NCBI GenBank assembly: GCA_048173955.1
Contig: DBEYOB010000130.1
Coordinates: forward strand, 1 to 41,825
Direction: 5' to 3'
DNA length: 41,825 nt
From: CAZUFB01 sp048173955
GTDB taxonomy: Bacteria; Actinomycetota; Coriobacteriia; Coriobacteriales; UMGS124
Each line of letters starts with the position of its first letter. Positions within the stretch are counted from its first letter, which is position 1. The notes under the pieces were generated by a model that had not been told where the DNA came from, ran no database searches, and saw nothing but the letters and a program-made list of their open reading frames with translations. Below, piece after piece: positions 5,631-24,260 of the stretch. The translations under genes and the position numbers were made by a program.

Positions 5631-7181
5631 ATGGATGCACGCGGCGCGCTTGCGGCGCTTGAGGCCGACGGGAGCCTGACGTGGCGCTGCGTCGACGGCG
5701 AGGGGCGCACGGTCTCCCCCGAGGAGTTCGCCCGCCTGGCGGGCGACGGGGAGCTGGCCGACCTGACGTTCGACTCGCGCGCCGTCGCCCCCCGCACGCT
5801 GTTCGTCTGCAAGGGCGCGGCGTTCAAGCCCGCCTATCTCGCCGATGCCGCCGCGCGCGGGGCGTGCGCCTACGTCGCGGGTGAGCCGATCGGGGGGTGC
5901 GGCCTGCCCGGGATCGCGGTCGACGACGTCCGGCGCGCCATGGCGCGCATCGCCTGCGCCTTCTTCGGCGACCCCTCCGGGCGCCTGCGCGTTGTGGGCA
6001 TCACCGGCACGAAGGGCAAGACGACCGCGACGTTCTACGCCGACGCCGTCCTGAGGGCGCGCGGGGGCGCCCCCTCCGCCATGCTCACCGGCGTGGTGAC
6101 CGACGACGGGATGGGGCGCGCCCCGTCCCACAACACCACCCCCGAGGCGATCGAGCTGCAGCGCCACCTCGCGAACGCCGTGCGCGCCGGGTGCGACGCC
6201 GCGGTGATGGAGGTGTCGAGCCAGGGCCTCAAGTACGACCGCACGCTCGGCACGCGCTTCGAGGTCGGGGTGTTCACCAACATCGCCGAGGACCACATCT
6301 CGCCGGTCGAGCACCCGACGTTCGAGGACTACTTCGCCTCGAAGCTGCGTCTGTTCTCCCAGTGCGCCTGCGCCGTGGTCAACCTCGAGACCGACCGCCG
6401 CGACGCGGTGCTGGCGGCCGCGCGCACCGCGCCGCGCCTGCTGACCTACGCGGCGCGGGCGGGTTTGGGCGCCGACGTGTTCCCGACGAGGTGCGCCCGG
6501 GCGGGGGAGGGCCGCTGGGACCTCGAGGTCGCGACGCCGAGCGGCGCCTTCGCGCTGCGCTTCGGGGGGCTGGGCTCCTTCAACGTCTCGAACGCCCTTG
6601 CCGCCGTCGCCGCCTGCGAGGCGCTCGGCGTCGACCATGCGGCGATGGCGCGCGGCCTCGCCGACGTGCACGTGCCCGGCCGCATGGAGCGCTACGACGC
6701 CCCCGACGGCAGCCTGGTCGGCATCGTCGACTACGCCCACAACGAGATGAGCATGGAGGCGCTGCTGAAGTGCGTGCGCGCGGAGTTCCCCGGCCGCGAG
6801 GTCACCGTGGTGTTCGGCGCCACCGGCAACCGCGGGACGCACCGGCGCCCGGGCCTGGGCCGCGCTGCGGGGCGCAACGCCGACCGCATCGTGCTGACCG
6901 AGGACGACCCGGCCGACGTGCCCGTCGCGGAGATATGCGCCGAGATCGGCGAGGCGATCCGCGCGCAGGGCGGCGACTACCGTGTCGTCGAAGACCGCGC
7001 CGAGGCCGTCCACGAGGCGTTCGCCGGCGTCCGCCGCCCGGCGGTGGTCGTCGTGGCGGGCAAGGGGGCCGAGGACAGCATCCTGCGCGCCGGCGGCCTG
7101 CAGCGGTGCGCGACCGACGCGGAGCTGGTCTGCCGCGAGCTGGGCGTCCCCTTCGCCGGCTACCGCGGCCTGGGACGTTAG
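5631..7181 (+). CDS. murE: MurE-type UDP-MurNAc-tripeptide ligase
   Basis: This 516-residue cytoplasmic Mur ligase adds the third amino acid to UDP-MurNAc-L-Ala-D-Glu. The N-terminal domain has the MurE-like DSRAVAPRTLFVCKG (residues 49-62). The ATPase domain has the P-loop GITGTKGKTT (123-132), HNTTPE, EVSSQGL and K238 in YFASKL, the expected carbamylated lysine. The C-terminal domain carries DDPA at 425-428, where meso-DAP enzymes have DNPR, and GKGAED in place of GKGHE. This favours a substrate other than meso-DAP, such as Lys or Orn. GGAAGGGGA at 5616-5624 supports ATG 5631 over ATG 5625 and TTG 5598. Its position between rplL and rpoB is unusual. Confidence 0.92.
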   Translation: MDARGALAALEADGSLTWRCVDGEGRTVSPEEFARLAGDGELADLTFDSRAVAPRTLFVCKGAAFKPAYLADAAARGACAYVAGEPIGGCGLPGIAVDDVRRAMARIACAFFGDPSGRLRVVGITGTKGKTTATFYADAVLRARGGAPSAMLTGVVTDDGMGRAPSHNTTPEAIELQRHLANAVRAGCDAAVMEVSSQGLKYDRTLGTRFEVGVFTNIAEDHISPVEHPTFEDYFASKLRLFSQCACAVVNLETDRRDAVLAAARTAPRLLTYAARAGLGADVFPTRCARAGEGRWDLEVATPSGAFALRFGGLGSFNVSNALAAVAACEALGVDHAAMARGLADVHVPGRMERYDAPDGSLVGIVDYAHNEMSMEALLKCVRAEFPGREVTVVFGATGNRGTHRRPGLGRAAGRNADRIVLTEDDPADVPVAEICAEIGEAIRAQGGDYRVVEDRAEAVHEAFAGVRRPAVVVVAGKGAEDSILRAGGLQRCATDAELVCRELGVPFAGYRGLGR

Positions 7182-7288
7182 CGCCATATAATCTTCATGG
7201 GAGAGAATGGGCGGTCAATCCGTTGACCTGCACCGTTTTTAAACGCAGATACGCTACTCCATTTCCGCAAATCTGTCAACGCACATTA

Positions 7289-7318
7289 TTGACGAACGTC
7301 GGGTGGTTGGGGTACAGT
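7289..7318 (+). promoter_or_regulatory. Promoter of rpoBC
   Basis: TTGACG (7289-7294), an 18-base spacer and TACAGT (7313-7318) form a good sigma-70-type promoter about 50 bases before the rpoB start. Another TTGACC at 7223-7228 may mark a second, weaker promoter, but no convincing -10 accompanies it. The 189-base gap after murE otherwise shows no gene. Confidence 0.65.
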
Positions 7319-7370
7319 TATAGGCTGCGAATAATGCGCCATTTCTCTACCATGAAGGAGGAATCGCCTG

Positions 7371-10898
<3,528 letters not shown>

Positions 10899-10903
10899 CA
10901 GCT

Positions 10904-15466
<4,563 letters not shown>

Positions 15467-15481
15467 CCTCGCGGCCACGTG

Positions 15482-15522
15482 CGCCCCGCTTGTGTGGAAA
15501 ATCCATGCAAGCGGGGCGTTTT
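15482..15522 (+). terminator. Terminator after rpoC
   Basis: CGCCCCGCTTG (15482-15492) pairs with CAAGCGGGGCG (15508-15518), and the stem continues inward with six more pairs including TGGA/TCCA. GTTTTG follows. The stem is 17 bp in total, starting 15 bases after the rpoC stop. Confidence 0.88.
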
Positions 15523-15597
15523 GCTGGGCCAACAACCGGGTCCGGCTGCCAACGTTGCAGCAGCGCGGGCCCGTTTAGCTGCGGGGGAGTGCTCCGG

Positions 15598-15621
15598 GAA
15601 TGGATACGCCCGGCTCCGTGG
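15598..15621 (+). repeat. Copy A of a 24-base intergenic repeat
   Basis: The element begins GAATGGATAC, continues with GCCCGG and ends CTCCGTGG. It matches 21 of 24 positions with copy B at 21033-21056 and lies just upstream of the rpsL promoter. With flanking bases it can form a short CCGGG/CCCGG hairpin. It could be read as a short peptide MDTPGSVAF, whose stop overlaps the -35 box. Confidence 0.6.
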
Positions 15622-15625
15622 CATT

Positions 15626-15654
15626 TTGACATCTGCGATGTTAGAGACTATCTT
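15626..15654 (+). promoter_or_regulatory. Promoter of the str operon
   Basis: A perfect TTGACA (15626-15631), a 17-base spacer and TATCTT (15649-15654) lie about 75 bases before rpsL and after the rpoC terminator. This gives a short leader for rpsL-rpsG-fusA. Confidence 0.82.
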
Positions 15655-15731
15655 TTCGCATCGCGGCCGGTCCAGGTCTATGGACTGACCTGGGATCGGT
15701 ATCAGAACACGAGTGTTGAAGGAGTAGAGCT

Positions 15732-16103
15732 TTGCCTACCATTAACCAGCTCGTCCGTCAGGGACGCAAGAAGGTTGCTTCGAAGTCCAAGAACGCAGCC
15801 CTTACCGGCAACCCCCAGAAGCGCGGCGTCTGCACCCGCGTCTTCACCACGAGCCCCAAGAAGCCGAACTCGGCTCTGCGCAAGGTGTGCCGCGTCCGTC
15901 TGGTGAACGGCATCGAGACCACCGCCTACATCCCCGGCGAGGGCCACAACCTGCAGGAGCACTCCATCGTGCTCGTCCGCGGCGGCCGCGTCCGCGACCT
16001 GCCCGGCGTGCGCTACAAGGTCATCCGCGGCGCCTACGACTGCGCCGCCGTCGCCAACCGCAAGAAGGCCCGCTCGCGCTACGGTGCCAAGCGCCCGAAG
16101 TAA
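15732..16103 (+). CDS. rpsL: 30S ribosomal protein uS12
   Basis: This 123-residue decoding-centre protein begins MPTINQLVRQGRKK and carries the conserved TTSPKKPNSALRK and LPGVRYKVIRG. Both lysines where streptomycin-resistance mutations occur have the sensitive (Lys) state. The start is TTG at 15732, with GAAGGAG at 15718-15724 upstream. It opens the str operon. Confidence 0.98.
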   Translation: MPTINQLVRQGRKKVASKSKNAALTGNPQKRGVCTRVFTTSPKKPNSALRKVCRVRLVNGIETTAYIPGEGHNLQEHSIVLVRGGRVRDLPGVRYKVIRGAYDCAAVANRKKARSRYGAKRPK

Positions 16104-16180
16104 GTTCCAGCCACACGCAAGCACACGCGCCCGGGCTTCCCTTCGGGAGCAGGGCATAGGACCCGCTGAGGAGTTAGTGA

Positions 16181-16651
16181 ATGTCTCGTCGTAACGCAGC
16201 CGTCCGTCGCGAGATCGCGCCGGATTCCGTGTACAACAACCGCCTTGTCACCCAGCTGATCAACAAGGTCATGCTCGACGGCAAGAAGTCGCTCGCCGAG
16301 CGCATCGTCTACGGCGCCTTCGACCTGGTCGCCGAGAAGACCGGCTCCGACCCGGTCGCCACGTTCCGCAAGGCCATGGACAACATCCGCCCGACGCTCG
16401 AGACCAAGGCGAAGCGCGTGGGCGGCGCCACCTACCAGGTGCCCATGGAGGTCAACTCCCGCCGCGCCACCGCGGTCGGCCTGCGCTGGCTCGTGAAGTA
16501 CTCCCGCGAGCGCAAGGAGAAGACGATGGTCGAGCGCCTGGCCAACGAGATCCTCGACGCCTCCAACGGCGTGGGCGCCTCGGTGAAGAAGCGCGAGGAC
16601 ACCTACAAGATGGCGGAGGCCAACCGCGCCTTCTCGCACTACCGCTGGTAA
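16181..16651 (+). CDS. rpsG: 30S ribosomal protein uS7
   Basis: The 156-residue protein organises the 3' major domain of 16S rRNA. It begins MSRRNAAVRREIAPDSVYNN and shows the conserved NKVMLDGKKSLAE, RVGGATYQVPMEV and HYRW C-terminus. TGAGGAG before the ATG fits the start. The 77-base gap after rpsL contains a CTTCCC/GGGAG hairpin near 16135-16150. In E. coli S7 regulates this operon by binding the S12-S7 spacer; similar control here is possible but not shown. Confidence 0.98.
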   Translation: MSRRNAAVRREIAPDSVYNNRLVTQLINKVMLDGKKSLAERIVYGAFDLVAEKTGSDPVATFRKAMDNIRPTLETKAKRVGGATYQVPMEVNSRRATAVGLRWLVKYSRERKEKTMVERLANEILDASNGVGASVKKREDTYKMAEANRAFSHYRW

Positions 16652-16744
16652 GGTCGCCCGCAAGGCGTCCGTCGTCCTGAGTGCAGGCGATAGGGCGCAC
16701 ACCACCCTTCGTCTCGCTTTCAACCACTGAGGAGAATGGATCGC

Positions 16745-18847
<2,103 letters not shown>

Positions 18848-18865
18848 GACGCAGTTCAGGAACCG

Positions 18866-18904
18866 AAGGGGAGCGCGCACGCGCTTGGCTGACGCCGACC
18901 CCTT
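18866..18904 (+). promoter_or_regulatory. Hairpin in the rpsJ leader
   Basis: AAGGGG (18866-18871) pairs with CCCCTT (18899-18904), and inside it AGCGCG (18872-18877) can pair with CGCGCT (18880-18885). It ends just before the rpsJ ribosome-binding site. It lies where S10 leaders act in other bacteria, but no sequence match to a known leader was recognised. Confidence 0.4.
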
Positions 18905-18924
18905 GATATTTGGAGGTATTGAAG

Positions 18925-19233
18925 TTGGCTTCTCAGAAAATCAGGATCCGCCTGAAGGGCTTCGATCACGAGATCGTCGATCAGTCCGCTAAGCTGATCG
19001 TCGACACCGCCCTGCAGACCGGCGCCCGTGTCTCCGGCCCCATCCCGCTGCCCACCGAGCGCAGCCTCTACACCGTCATCCGTTCGCCGCACGTGAACAA
19101 GGACTCCCGCGAGCAGTTCGAGATGCGCACCCACAAGCGCCTCATCGACATCCTCGACCCGACGCCCTCGACCGTCGACTCGCTCATGCGTCTCGACCTT
19201 CCCGCTGGTGTAGATATTGAGATTAAGCTCTAA
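18925..19233 (+). CDS. rpsJ: 30S ribosomal protein uS10
   Basis: This 102-residue protein of the 30S head is also a NusG and NusB partner in antitermination. It reads MASQKIRIRLKGFDHE and contains HVNKDSREQFEMRTHKR. The start is TTG 18925, seven bases after GGAGGT (18912-18917). Alternative in-frame TTGs at 18910 and 18919 overlap or abut that site. It opens the S10 operon 77 bases after fusA, with no convincing promoter in the gap. Confidence 0.97.
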   Translation: MASQKIRIRLKGFDHEIVDQSAKLIVDTALQTGARVSGPIPLPTERSLYTVIRSPHVNKDSREQFEMRTHKRLIDILDPTPSTVDSLMRLDLPAGVDIEIKL

Positions 19234-19256
19234 CAGCTCGCGTTAGACGCTTGCAA

Positions 19257-19294
19257 GGCACAGCCGCCGTGGGGTATCCTACGGCGGCTGTGCC
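19257..19294 (+). terminator. Strong hairpin between rpsJ and rplC
   Basis: GGCACAGCCGCCGT (19257-19270) pairs perfectly over 14 bp with ACGGCGGCTGTGCC (19281-19294), followed by GTTTCG. The stem is terminator-like but the T run is weak, so partial termination or mRNA processing inside the S10 operon is more likely than a full stop. Confidence 0.6.
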
Positions 19295-19328
19295 GTTTCG
19301 GCCGGCAATTCGCTGCGGTCCGCTGGAT

Positions 19329-19349
19329 GGAGCTGGAAGGGCCAGCTCC
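19329..19349 (+). promoter_or_regulatory. Second hairpin in the rplC leader
   Basis: GGAGCTGG (19329-19336) pairs perfectly with CCAGCTCC (19342-19349) around AAGGG. Downstream, GTTCC can pair with GGAAC of the rplC ribosome-binding region. The function is unknown. Confidence 0.4.
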
Positions 19350-19381
19350 CGGTTCCATGACCGCCTGAGGTAAGGAACGTC

Positions 19382-20002
19382 ATGATCAACACCATTCTTG
19401 GTCGCAAGATCGGGATGACCCAGGTGTGGAACGAGAACGACGAAGTCGTTCCCGTCACGGTCATCCAGGCCGGCCCCTGCGCCGTGTCGCAGGTGAAGAC
19501 GGTCGAGTCCGACGGCTACTCCGCCGTGCAGATCGGCTTCGGTGACATCAAGGAGAAGAACGTCACCAAGCCGATGAAGGGCCACTTCGCCAAGGCGGGC
19601 CTCAAGCCCGTGCGCTACCTGCGCGAGGTCCGCGTCCCCGAGGGCGAGGAGCACACCTGCGGCGAGCTCGTGACCGTCGCCGCCTTCGCCGACGTCGCCA
19701 AGGTCGACGTCACCGGCCGCTCCAAGGGCAAGGGCTTCCAGGGCACCATCAAGCGCCACAACTTCGACGCCGGCCGCAAGACCCACGGTTCGCACAACTA
19801 CCGCGCCCCGGGCTCGGTGGGCCAGTGCTCCACGCCCTCCCGCGTCTTCAAGGGCGTCAGGATGCCCGGCCACATGGGCAACGAGCGTGTGACCGTCCGC
19901 AACCTCAAGGTTGTCCGCGTCGACGAGGAGCAGAACCTCATCCTCGTTCGCGGTGCCGTGCCCGGCGCCAAGAACGGCCTCGTCATCGTCCGTATGGCCT
20001 AA
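19382..20002 (+). CDS. rplC: 50S ribosomal protein uL3
   Basis: The 206-residue protein lies near the peptidyl-transferase centre. It begins MINTILGRKIGMTQVW and has the conserved FAKAGLKPVRYLREV, GKGFQGTIKRHNF and the SVGQCSTPSRVFKGVRMPGHMG loop region. TAAGGAA precedes the ATG. It follows rpsJ after a 148-base gap containing two hairpins, whereas S10 and L3 are normally close. Confidence 0.98.
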   Translation: MINTILGRKIGMTQVWNENDEVVPVTVIQAGPCAVSQVKTVESDGYSAVQIGFGDIKEKNVTKPMKGHFAKAGLKPVRYLREVRVPEGEEHTCGELVTVAAFADVAKVDVTGRSKGKGFQGTIKRHNFDAGRKTHGSHNYRAPGSVGQCSTPSRVFKGVRMPGHMGNERVTVRNLKVVRVDEEQNLILVRGAVPGAKNGLVIVRMA

Positions 20003-20046
20003 CGGGCCCCGATACGTCAGCCCCTAGGCTTATAAGGAGATAGGCA

Positions 20047-20673
20047 ATGTCCAAGATTGAAGTCAAGAATACGGCCGGTGAGAAGCTGAGCGAGCTCGAG
20101 CTTTCCGACGCCGTCTACGGCATCGAGCCGAACATCCCGGTCATGCACCAGTGCGTGCGCTACCTCATGGCTCGCGACCGTCAGGGCACCCACGACACCA
20201 AGGGCCGCTCCGAGGTCCGCGGCGGCGGCCGCAAGCCGTGGCGCCAGAAGGGCACCGGCCGCGCCCGCCAGGGTTCGATCCGCGCCCCGCAGTGGCGTGG
20301 CGGCGGCGTCGTCTTCGGCCCGACCCCGCGTGACCACTCCTTCCGCATGAACAAGAAGGAGATCAAGCTCGCCATGCGCAGCGCCCTGTCGGCCAAGCTG
20401 GCCGACGGCGAGCTCGTCGTGATCGACAAGTTCGACTTCGAGAAGCCCTGCACCAAGGACGCCGTCAAGTTCGTCGACGCCCTCGGCCTGGGCGGCAAGC
20501 GCATCACCGTCGTCCTGACCGAAGACGACATCGACACGGCGCTGTCCTTCCGCAACCTGCCTCAGGTCACCGTGCTCTTCGACCACGAGATCGATACCTA
20601 CTTCATGCTCGACAACAAGGCGCTCGTGCTCGCTGAGCCCGTCGCCACCCGCCTTGGGGAGGTGCTCGCATAA
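20047..20673 (+). CDS. rplD: 50S ribosomal protein uL4
   Basis: This 208-residue protein lines the exit tunnel. It shows the conserved RGGGRKPWRQKGTGRARQGS tunnel loop and PTPRDHSFRMNKK. AAGGAGAT supports the ATG. In E. coli L4 represses the S10 operon; here no L4-leader match was recognised. Its stop overlaps the rplW start by one base. Confidence 0.98.
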   Translation: MSKIEVKNTAGEKLSELELSDAVYGIEPNIPVMHQCVRYLMARDRQGTHDTKGRSEVRGGGRKPWRQKGTGRARQGSIRAPQWRGGGVVFGPTPRDHSFRMNKKEIKLAMRSALSAKLADGELVVIDKFDFEKPCTKDAVKFVDALGLGGKRITVVLTEDDIDTALSFRNLPQVTVLFDHEIDTYFMLDNKALVLAEPVATRLGEVLA

Positions 20674-20969
20674 TGTCGATTTACGACGCCCACAGCATCA
20701 TCATTCGTCCTGTCATCTCCGAGGCTGCGTTCGACAAGATGGAGATGAACAAGTACACCTTCGAGGTCGATCGCCGCGCCGATAAGCCGGCCATCCGCCA
20801 CGCCATCGAGGACATCTTCGGCGTGAAGGTCACCCGCGTCAACACCTGCTGGGTCAAGCCGAAGCCCAAGCGCGTCCGCGCCCAGCCCGGCTACACCCGT
20901 ACGTGGAAGAAAGCTGTTGTTACGCTCGCCGAGGGCGATTCCATCGAAATCTTCGGCAACCAGGCGTAA
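20673..20969 (+). CDS. rplW: 50S ribosomal protein uL23
   Basis: The 98-residue protein sits at the tunnel exit and docks trigger factor and SRP. It contains IIRPVISEAAFDKME, KYTFEVDRRADKPAIRHAIE and GYTRTWKKAVVTL. Its ATG shares one base with the rplD stop codon (TAATG), so translation is coupled. GGGGAGG before the start is the ribosome-binding site. Confidence 0.97.
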   Translation: MSIYDAHSIIIRPVISEAAFDKMEMNKYTFEVDRRADKPAIRHAIEDIFGVKVTRVNTCWVKPKPKRVRAQPGYTRTWKKAVVTLAEGDSIEIFGNQA

Positions 20970-20989
20970 TATACTCCCTTGGCACTTTT

Positions 20990-21011
20990 GCCCGGGGCGT
21001 AAGCCCCGGGC
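20990..21011 (+). other. GC-rich hairpin with GTAA tetraloop between rplW and rplB
   Basis: GCCCGGGGC (20990-20998) pairs with GCCCCGGGC (21003-21011) around the GNRA-type loop GTAA, followed by TTAAGTTTG. It has a terminator-like shape but only a broken T run. It lies in a 162-base gap that also holds a repeat element. Confidence 0.55.
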
Positions 21012-21032
21012 TTAAGTTTGTATGCGGGTGTT

Positions 21033-21056
21033 GAATGGATACACCCGGAACCGTGG
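21033..21056 (+). repeat. Copy B of a 24-base intergenic repeat
   Basis: It begins GAATGGATAC, continues ACCCGG and ends AACCGTGG, matching copy A (15598-15621) at 21 of 24 positions. CGGGTGT before and ACACCCG within it can form a 7-bp hairpin. An ATG inside could start a 44-codon frame overlapping rplB, but no good ribosome-binding site precedes it. Confidence 0.6.
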
Positions 21057-21131
21057 TAGTCCGGGGTCACGGGCGGAGGCTACAACCTCACTTCCCATGC
21101 GCCCAGTGGCAATCGGACGAGAGGAGAAGTA

Positions 21132-21962
<831 letters not shown>

Positions 21963-21983
21963 CCCGAGAAGGAGAACACGTAA

Positions 21984-22256
21984 ATGAGCAGAAGCCTCAA
22001 GAAGGGCCCCTTCGTCGAGCCGCGCCTCCTTGGTCGCATCATCGCGATGAACGAGTCGGGCGACAAGCAGGTCATCAAGACGTGGTCGCGCGCCAGCACC
22101 ATCTTCCCCGAGATGGTCGGCCACACCATCGCCGTCCACGACGGCCGCAAGCACGTGCCCGTGTACATCACGGAGTCCATGGTCGGCCACAAGCTGGGCG
22201 AGTTCGCCCCCACCCGTACGTTCCGCGGTCACTCGGCAGATAAGGGCAAGAGGTAA
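21984..22256 (+). CDS. rpsS: 30S ribosomal protein uS19
   Basis: The 90-residue 30S head protein starts MSRSLKKGPFVEPRLL and has SRASTIFPEMVGHTIAVHDGRKHVPVYI and the basic C-terminus. GAAGGAG supports the ATG. Its stop overlaps the rplV start by one base. Confidence 0.98.
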   Translation: MSRSLKKGPFVEPRLLGRIIAMNESGDKQVIKTWSRASTIFPEMVGHTIAVHDGRKHVPVYITESMVGHKLGEFAPTRTFRGHSADKGKR

Positions 22257-22621
22257 TGAGCGAGCAGGAGAAAAAGGTTATGGAAGCTAGGGCCATTGCC
22301 CGCCACATCAGGATTTCGCCCAAGAAGGTGCGCCTGGTCGTGGATCAGATTCGTGGCAAGAAGATCGCCGACGCTCGCAGCATCCTCGCGTTCTCTGAGC
22401 GCGCCGCGGCCGAGCCGGTCGCCAAGGTGCTCAACAGCGCCGTCGCCAACGCCGTGAACAACCACGGTATGCGTGCGGAGAGCCTCGTGGTCAAGGCCAC
22501 CTACGTGGACGAGGGCCCGACGCTCAAGCGCATCCGCCCGCGCGCCAAGGGCTCGGCCTCGCGCATCAACAAGCGCACGAGCCACATCACCGTCATCGTC
22601 GCTCCGCGAGAGGAGGCGTAA
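22256..22621 (+). CDS. rplV: 50S ribosomal protein uL22
   Basis: This 121-residue protein carries the beta-hairpin loop of the exit tunnel (GPTLKRIRPRAKGSASRINK), where macrolide-resistance changes occur in other bacteria. The core begins EARAIARHIRISPKKVRLV. I chose the ATG overlapping the rpsS stop (TAATG). An internal ATG at 22280, preceded by AAAAAGG, would remove eight residues and cannot be excluded. Confidence 0.95.
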   Translation: MSEQEKKVMEARAIARHIRISPKKVRLVVDQIRGKKIADARSILAFSERAAAEPVAKVLNSAVANAVNNHGMRAESLVVKATYVDEGPTLKRIRPRAKGSASRINKRTSHITVIVAPREEA

Positions 22622-22627
22622 TCGTTC

Positions 22628-23338
22628 ATGGGACAGAAGGTACACCCGATCGGTTTCCGTCTGGGCACGACCGAGAACTGGCGTTCCCGCTGGTACACCG
22701 ACAAGGACTACAAGGCCACCCTCAAGAGCGACCTTGAGATCCGCAAGTTCCTCGAGACCCGCCTGAAGGACGCCGCCCTCTCGCGCGTCGAGATCGAGCG
22801 TGCCGGCGACAAGGTGAAGGTCGTCATCTACACCGCCCGTCCCGGCATCGTGATCGGCAAGAAGGGCACCGAGATCGACACCCTGCGCAAGGACATCGAG
22901 AAGGTCTCCGGTAAGTCCGGCGGCAACCTCTCGGTCGAGGTCATCGAGATCAAGCGCCCCGAGCTCGACGCGACCCTGGTCGCCGAGAGCATCGCCGAGC
23001 AGCTCGAGCAGCGCGTCGCGTTCCGCCGCGCCATGCGCAAGGCCGTCCAGGCCGCCCGCAAGTCGGGTGCCAAGGGCATCCGCATCCAGTGCTCCGGCCG
23101 CCTCGGCGGCGCGGAGATGGGCCGTCGCGAGTGGTACCGCGAAGGCCGCGTGCCGCTGCACACGCTGCGCGCCAAGATCGACTACGGCACCGCCACCGCC
23201 CGCACCATCATGGGCTCGTGCGGCGTGAAGGTTTGGATCTATCTGGGTGAGAAGCTGCCCGGTCAGCCCGCCCCCAACCCCGCCCTCGAGGGCGCCCCGC
23301 GTCAGCGTCGCGATCGTCGCAACGAAGGTAGGAGGTAG
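22628..23338 (+). CDS. rpsC: 30S ribosomal protein uS3
   Basis: This 236-residue protein of the mRNA entry channel contains a KH domain (ARPGIVIGKKGTEIDTLRKD) and the conserved CSGRLGGAEMGRREWYREGRVPLHTLRAKIDY. It ends in a short Arg-rich tail. AGGAGG at 22612-22617, within the end of rplV, supports the ATG. Confidence 0.98.
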   Translation: MGQKVHPIGFRLGTTENWRSRWYTDKDYKATLKSDLEIRKFLETRLKDAALSRVEIERAGDKVKVVIYTARPGIVIGKKGTEIDTLRKDIEKVSGKSGGNLSVEVIEIKRPELDATLVAESIAEQLEQRVAFRRAMRKAVQAARKSGAKGIRIQCSGRLGGAEMGRREWYREGRVPLHTLRAKIDYGTATARTIMGSCGVKVWIYLGEKLPGQPAPNPALEGAPRQRRDRRNEGRR

Positions 23339-23340
23339 GC

Positions 23341-23772
23341 ATGCTTGCACCCAAGCGCATTGCTCACCGCAAGGTGATGCGCGGCACCATGAAGGGCAAG
23401 GCCAAGGGCTGGACGAAGCTCAACTTCGGTGACTACGGCCTGGTCGCCCTGGAGCCGCACTGGATTACGAACCGCCAGATCGAGGCTGCCCGTATCGCCA
23501 TGACGCGTTACATGAAGCGTGGCGGCCGCGTGTGGATTACCATCTTCCCGGACAAGCCGATCACCAAGAAGCCGGCGGAGACCCGCATGGGCAAGGGCAA
23601 GGGTAACCCGGAGGGCTGGGTTGCCGTCGTCAAGCCCGGTCGTGTCATGTTCGAGATCAACGGCGTCGAAGAGGCCGTCGCCATGGAGGCCCTGCGTCTG
23701 GCTGCCCACAAGCTGCCCATCAAGACCAAGGTCATCACCCGTGCCGCTCAGGACGCGAAGGAGACCAACTAA
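23341..23772 (+). CDS. rplP: 50S ribosomal protein uL16
   Basis: The 143-residue protein lies near the A-site tRNA elbow. It begins MLAPKRIAHRKVMRGTMKG and has ITNRQIEAARIAMTRYMKRG and FPDKPITKKPAETRMGKGKG. AGGAGG overlapping the end of rpsC serves the ATG. Its stop overlaps rpmC by one base. Confidence 0.98.
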   Translation: MLAPKRIAHRKVMRGTMKGKAKGWTKLNFGDYGLVALEPHWITNRQIEAARIAMTRYMKRGGRVWITIFPDKPITKKPAETRMGKGKGNPEGWVAVVKPGRVMFEINGVEEAVAMEALRLAAHKLPIKTKVITRAAQDAKETN

Positions 23773-23981
23773 TGAAGCCTGCCGAGATTAGGTCGCTCGA
23801 TGACAAGCAGCTGCAGGAAAAGCTGAAGGAATGCCGTGCCGAGCTCTTCAACCTCCGTTTCCAAATGGCAACGAGCCAGCTGGACAATACGGCGCGCGTG
23901 AAGAACGTCAAGAAGGACGTCGCCCGTATCCTCACCGAGATCCGTGCGCGTGAGCTCGCGGCCCAGAAGAACATGGAGTAA
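23772..23981 (+). CDS. rpmC: 50S ribosomal protein uL29
   Basis: This 69-residue coiled-coil protein of the tunnel exit begins MKPAEIRSLDDKQLQEKL and has the signature ELFNLRFQMATSQLDNTARV. It starts inside the rplP stop (TAATG) and is followed two bases later by rpsQ. Confidence 0.96.
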   Translation: MKPAEIRSLDDKQLQEKLKECRAELFNLRFQMATSQLDNTARVKNVKKDVARILTEIRARELAAQKNME

Positions 23982-23983
23982 CA

Positions 23984-24250
23984 ATGACCGTGACCGAAGA
24001 GCGTAATCACCGTAAGGTCCGTCAGGGTGTCGTCGTCTCGATCATGGGCAACAAGTCCATCGTCGTCGAGACCACCGAGCGCAAGCGCCACCCCAAGTAC
24101 GGCAAGATGATGACGAAGACCAAGAAGTTCCACTGCCACGACGAGAACAACGAGGCAGGCATCGGCGACACCGTGCGCATCATGGAGACGCGCCCGCTGT
24201 CCGCGACGAAGCGTTGGCGCCTCCTCGAGATCGTCGAGCGCGCGAAGTAG
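23984..24250 (+). CDS. rpsQ: 30S ribosomal protein uS17
   Basis: The 88-residue primary 16S-binding protein contains RKVRQGVVVSIMGNKSIVVE, the HPKYGKMMTKTKKFHCHDENN segment and IMETRPLSATKRWRL. The start is ATG 23984 two bases after rpmC. The gap to rplN (109 bases) holds a hairpin. Confidence 0.97.
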   Translation: MTVTEERNHRKVRQGVVVSIMGNKSIVVETTERKRHPKYGKMMTKTKKFHCHDENNEAGIGDTVRIMETRPLSATKRWRLLEIVERAK

Positions 24251-24260
24251 TTTTCCCCGC

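Noticed and set aside
7187..7192. Perfect TATAAT just after murE
   Set aside because: No -35-like hexamer lies 16-18 bases upstream. The TTGACG/TACAGT pair nearer rpoB is better supported.
16736..16744. Upstream ATG for fusA
   Set aside because: It lies within two bases of the only Shine-Dalgarno-like sequence. The ATG at 16745 has proper spacing and gives the canonical MAKKN start.
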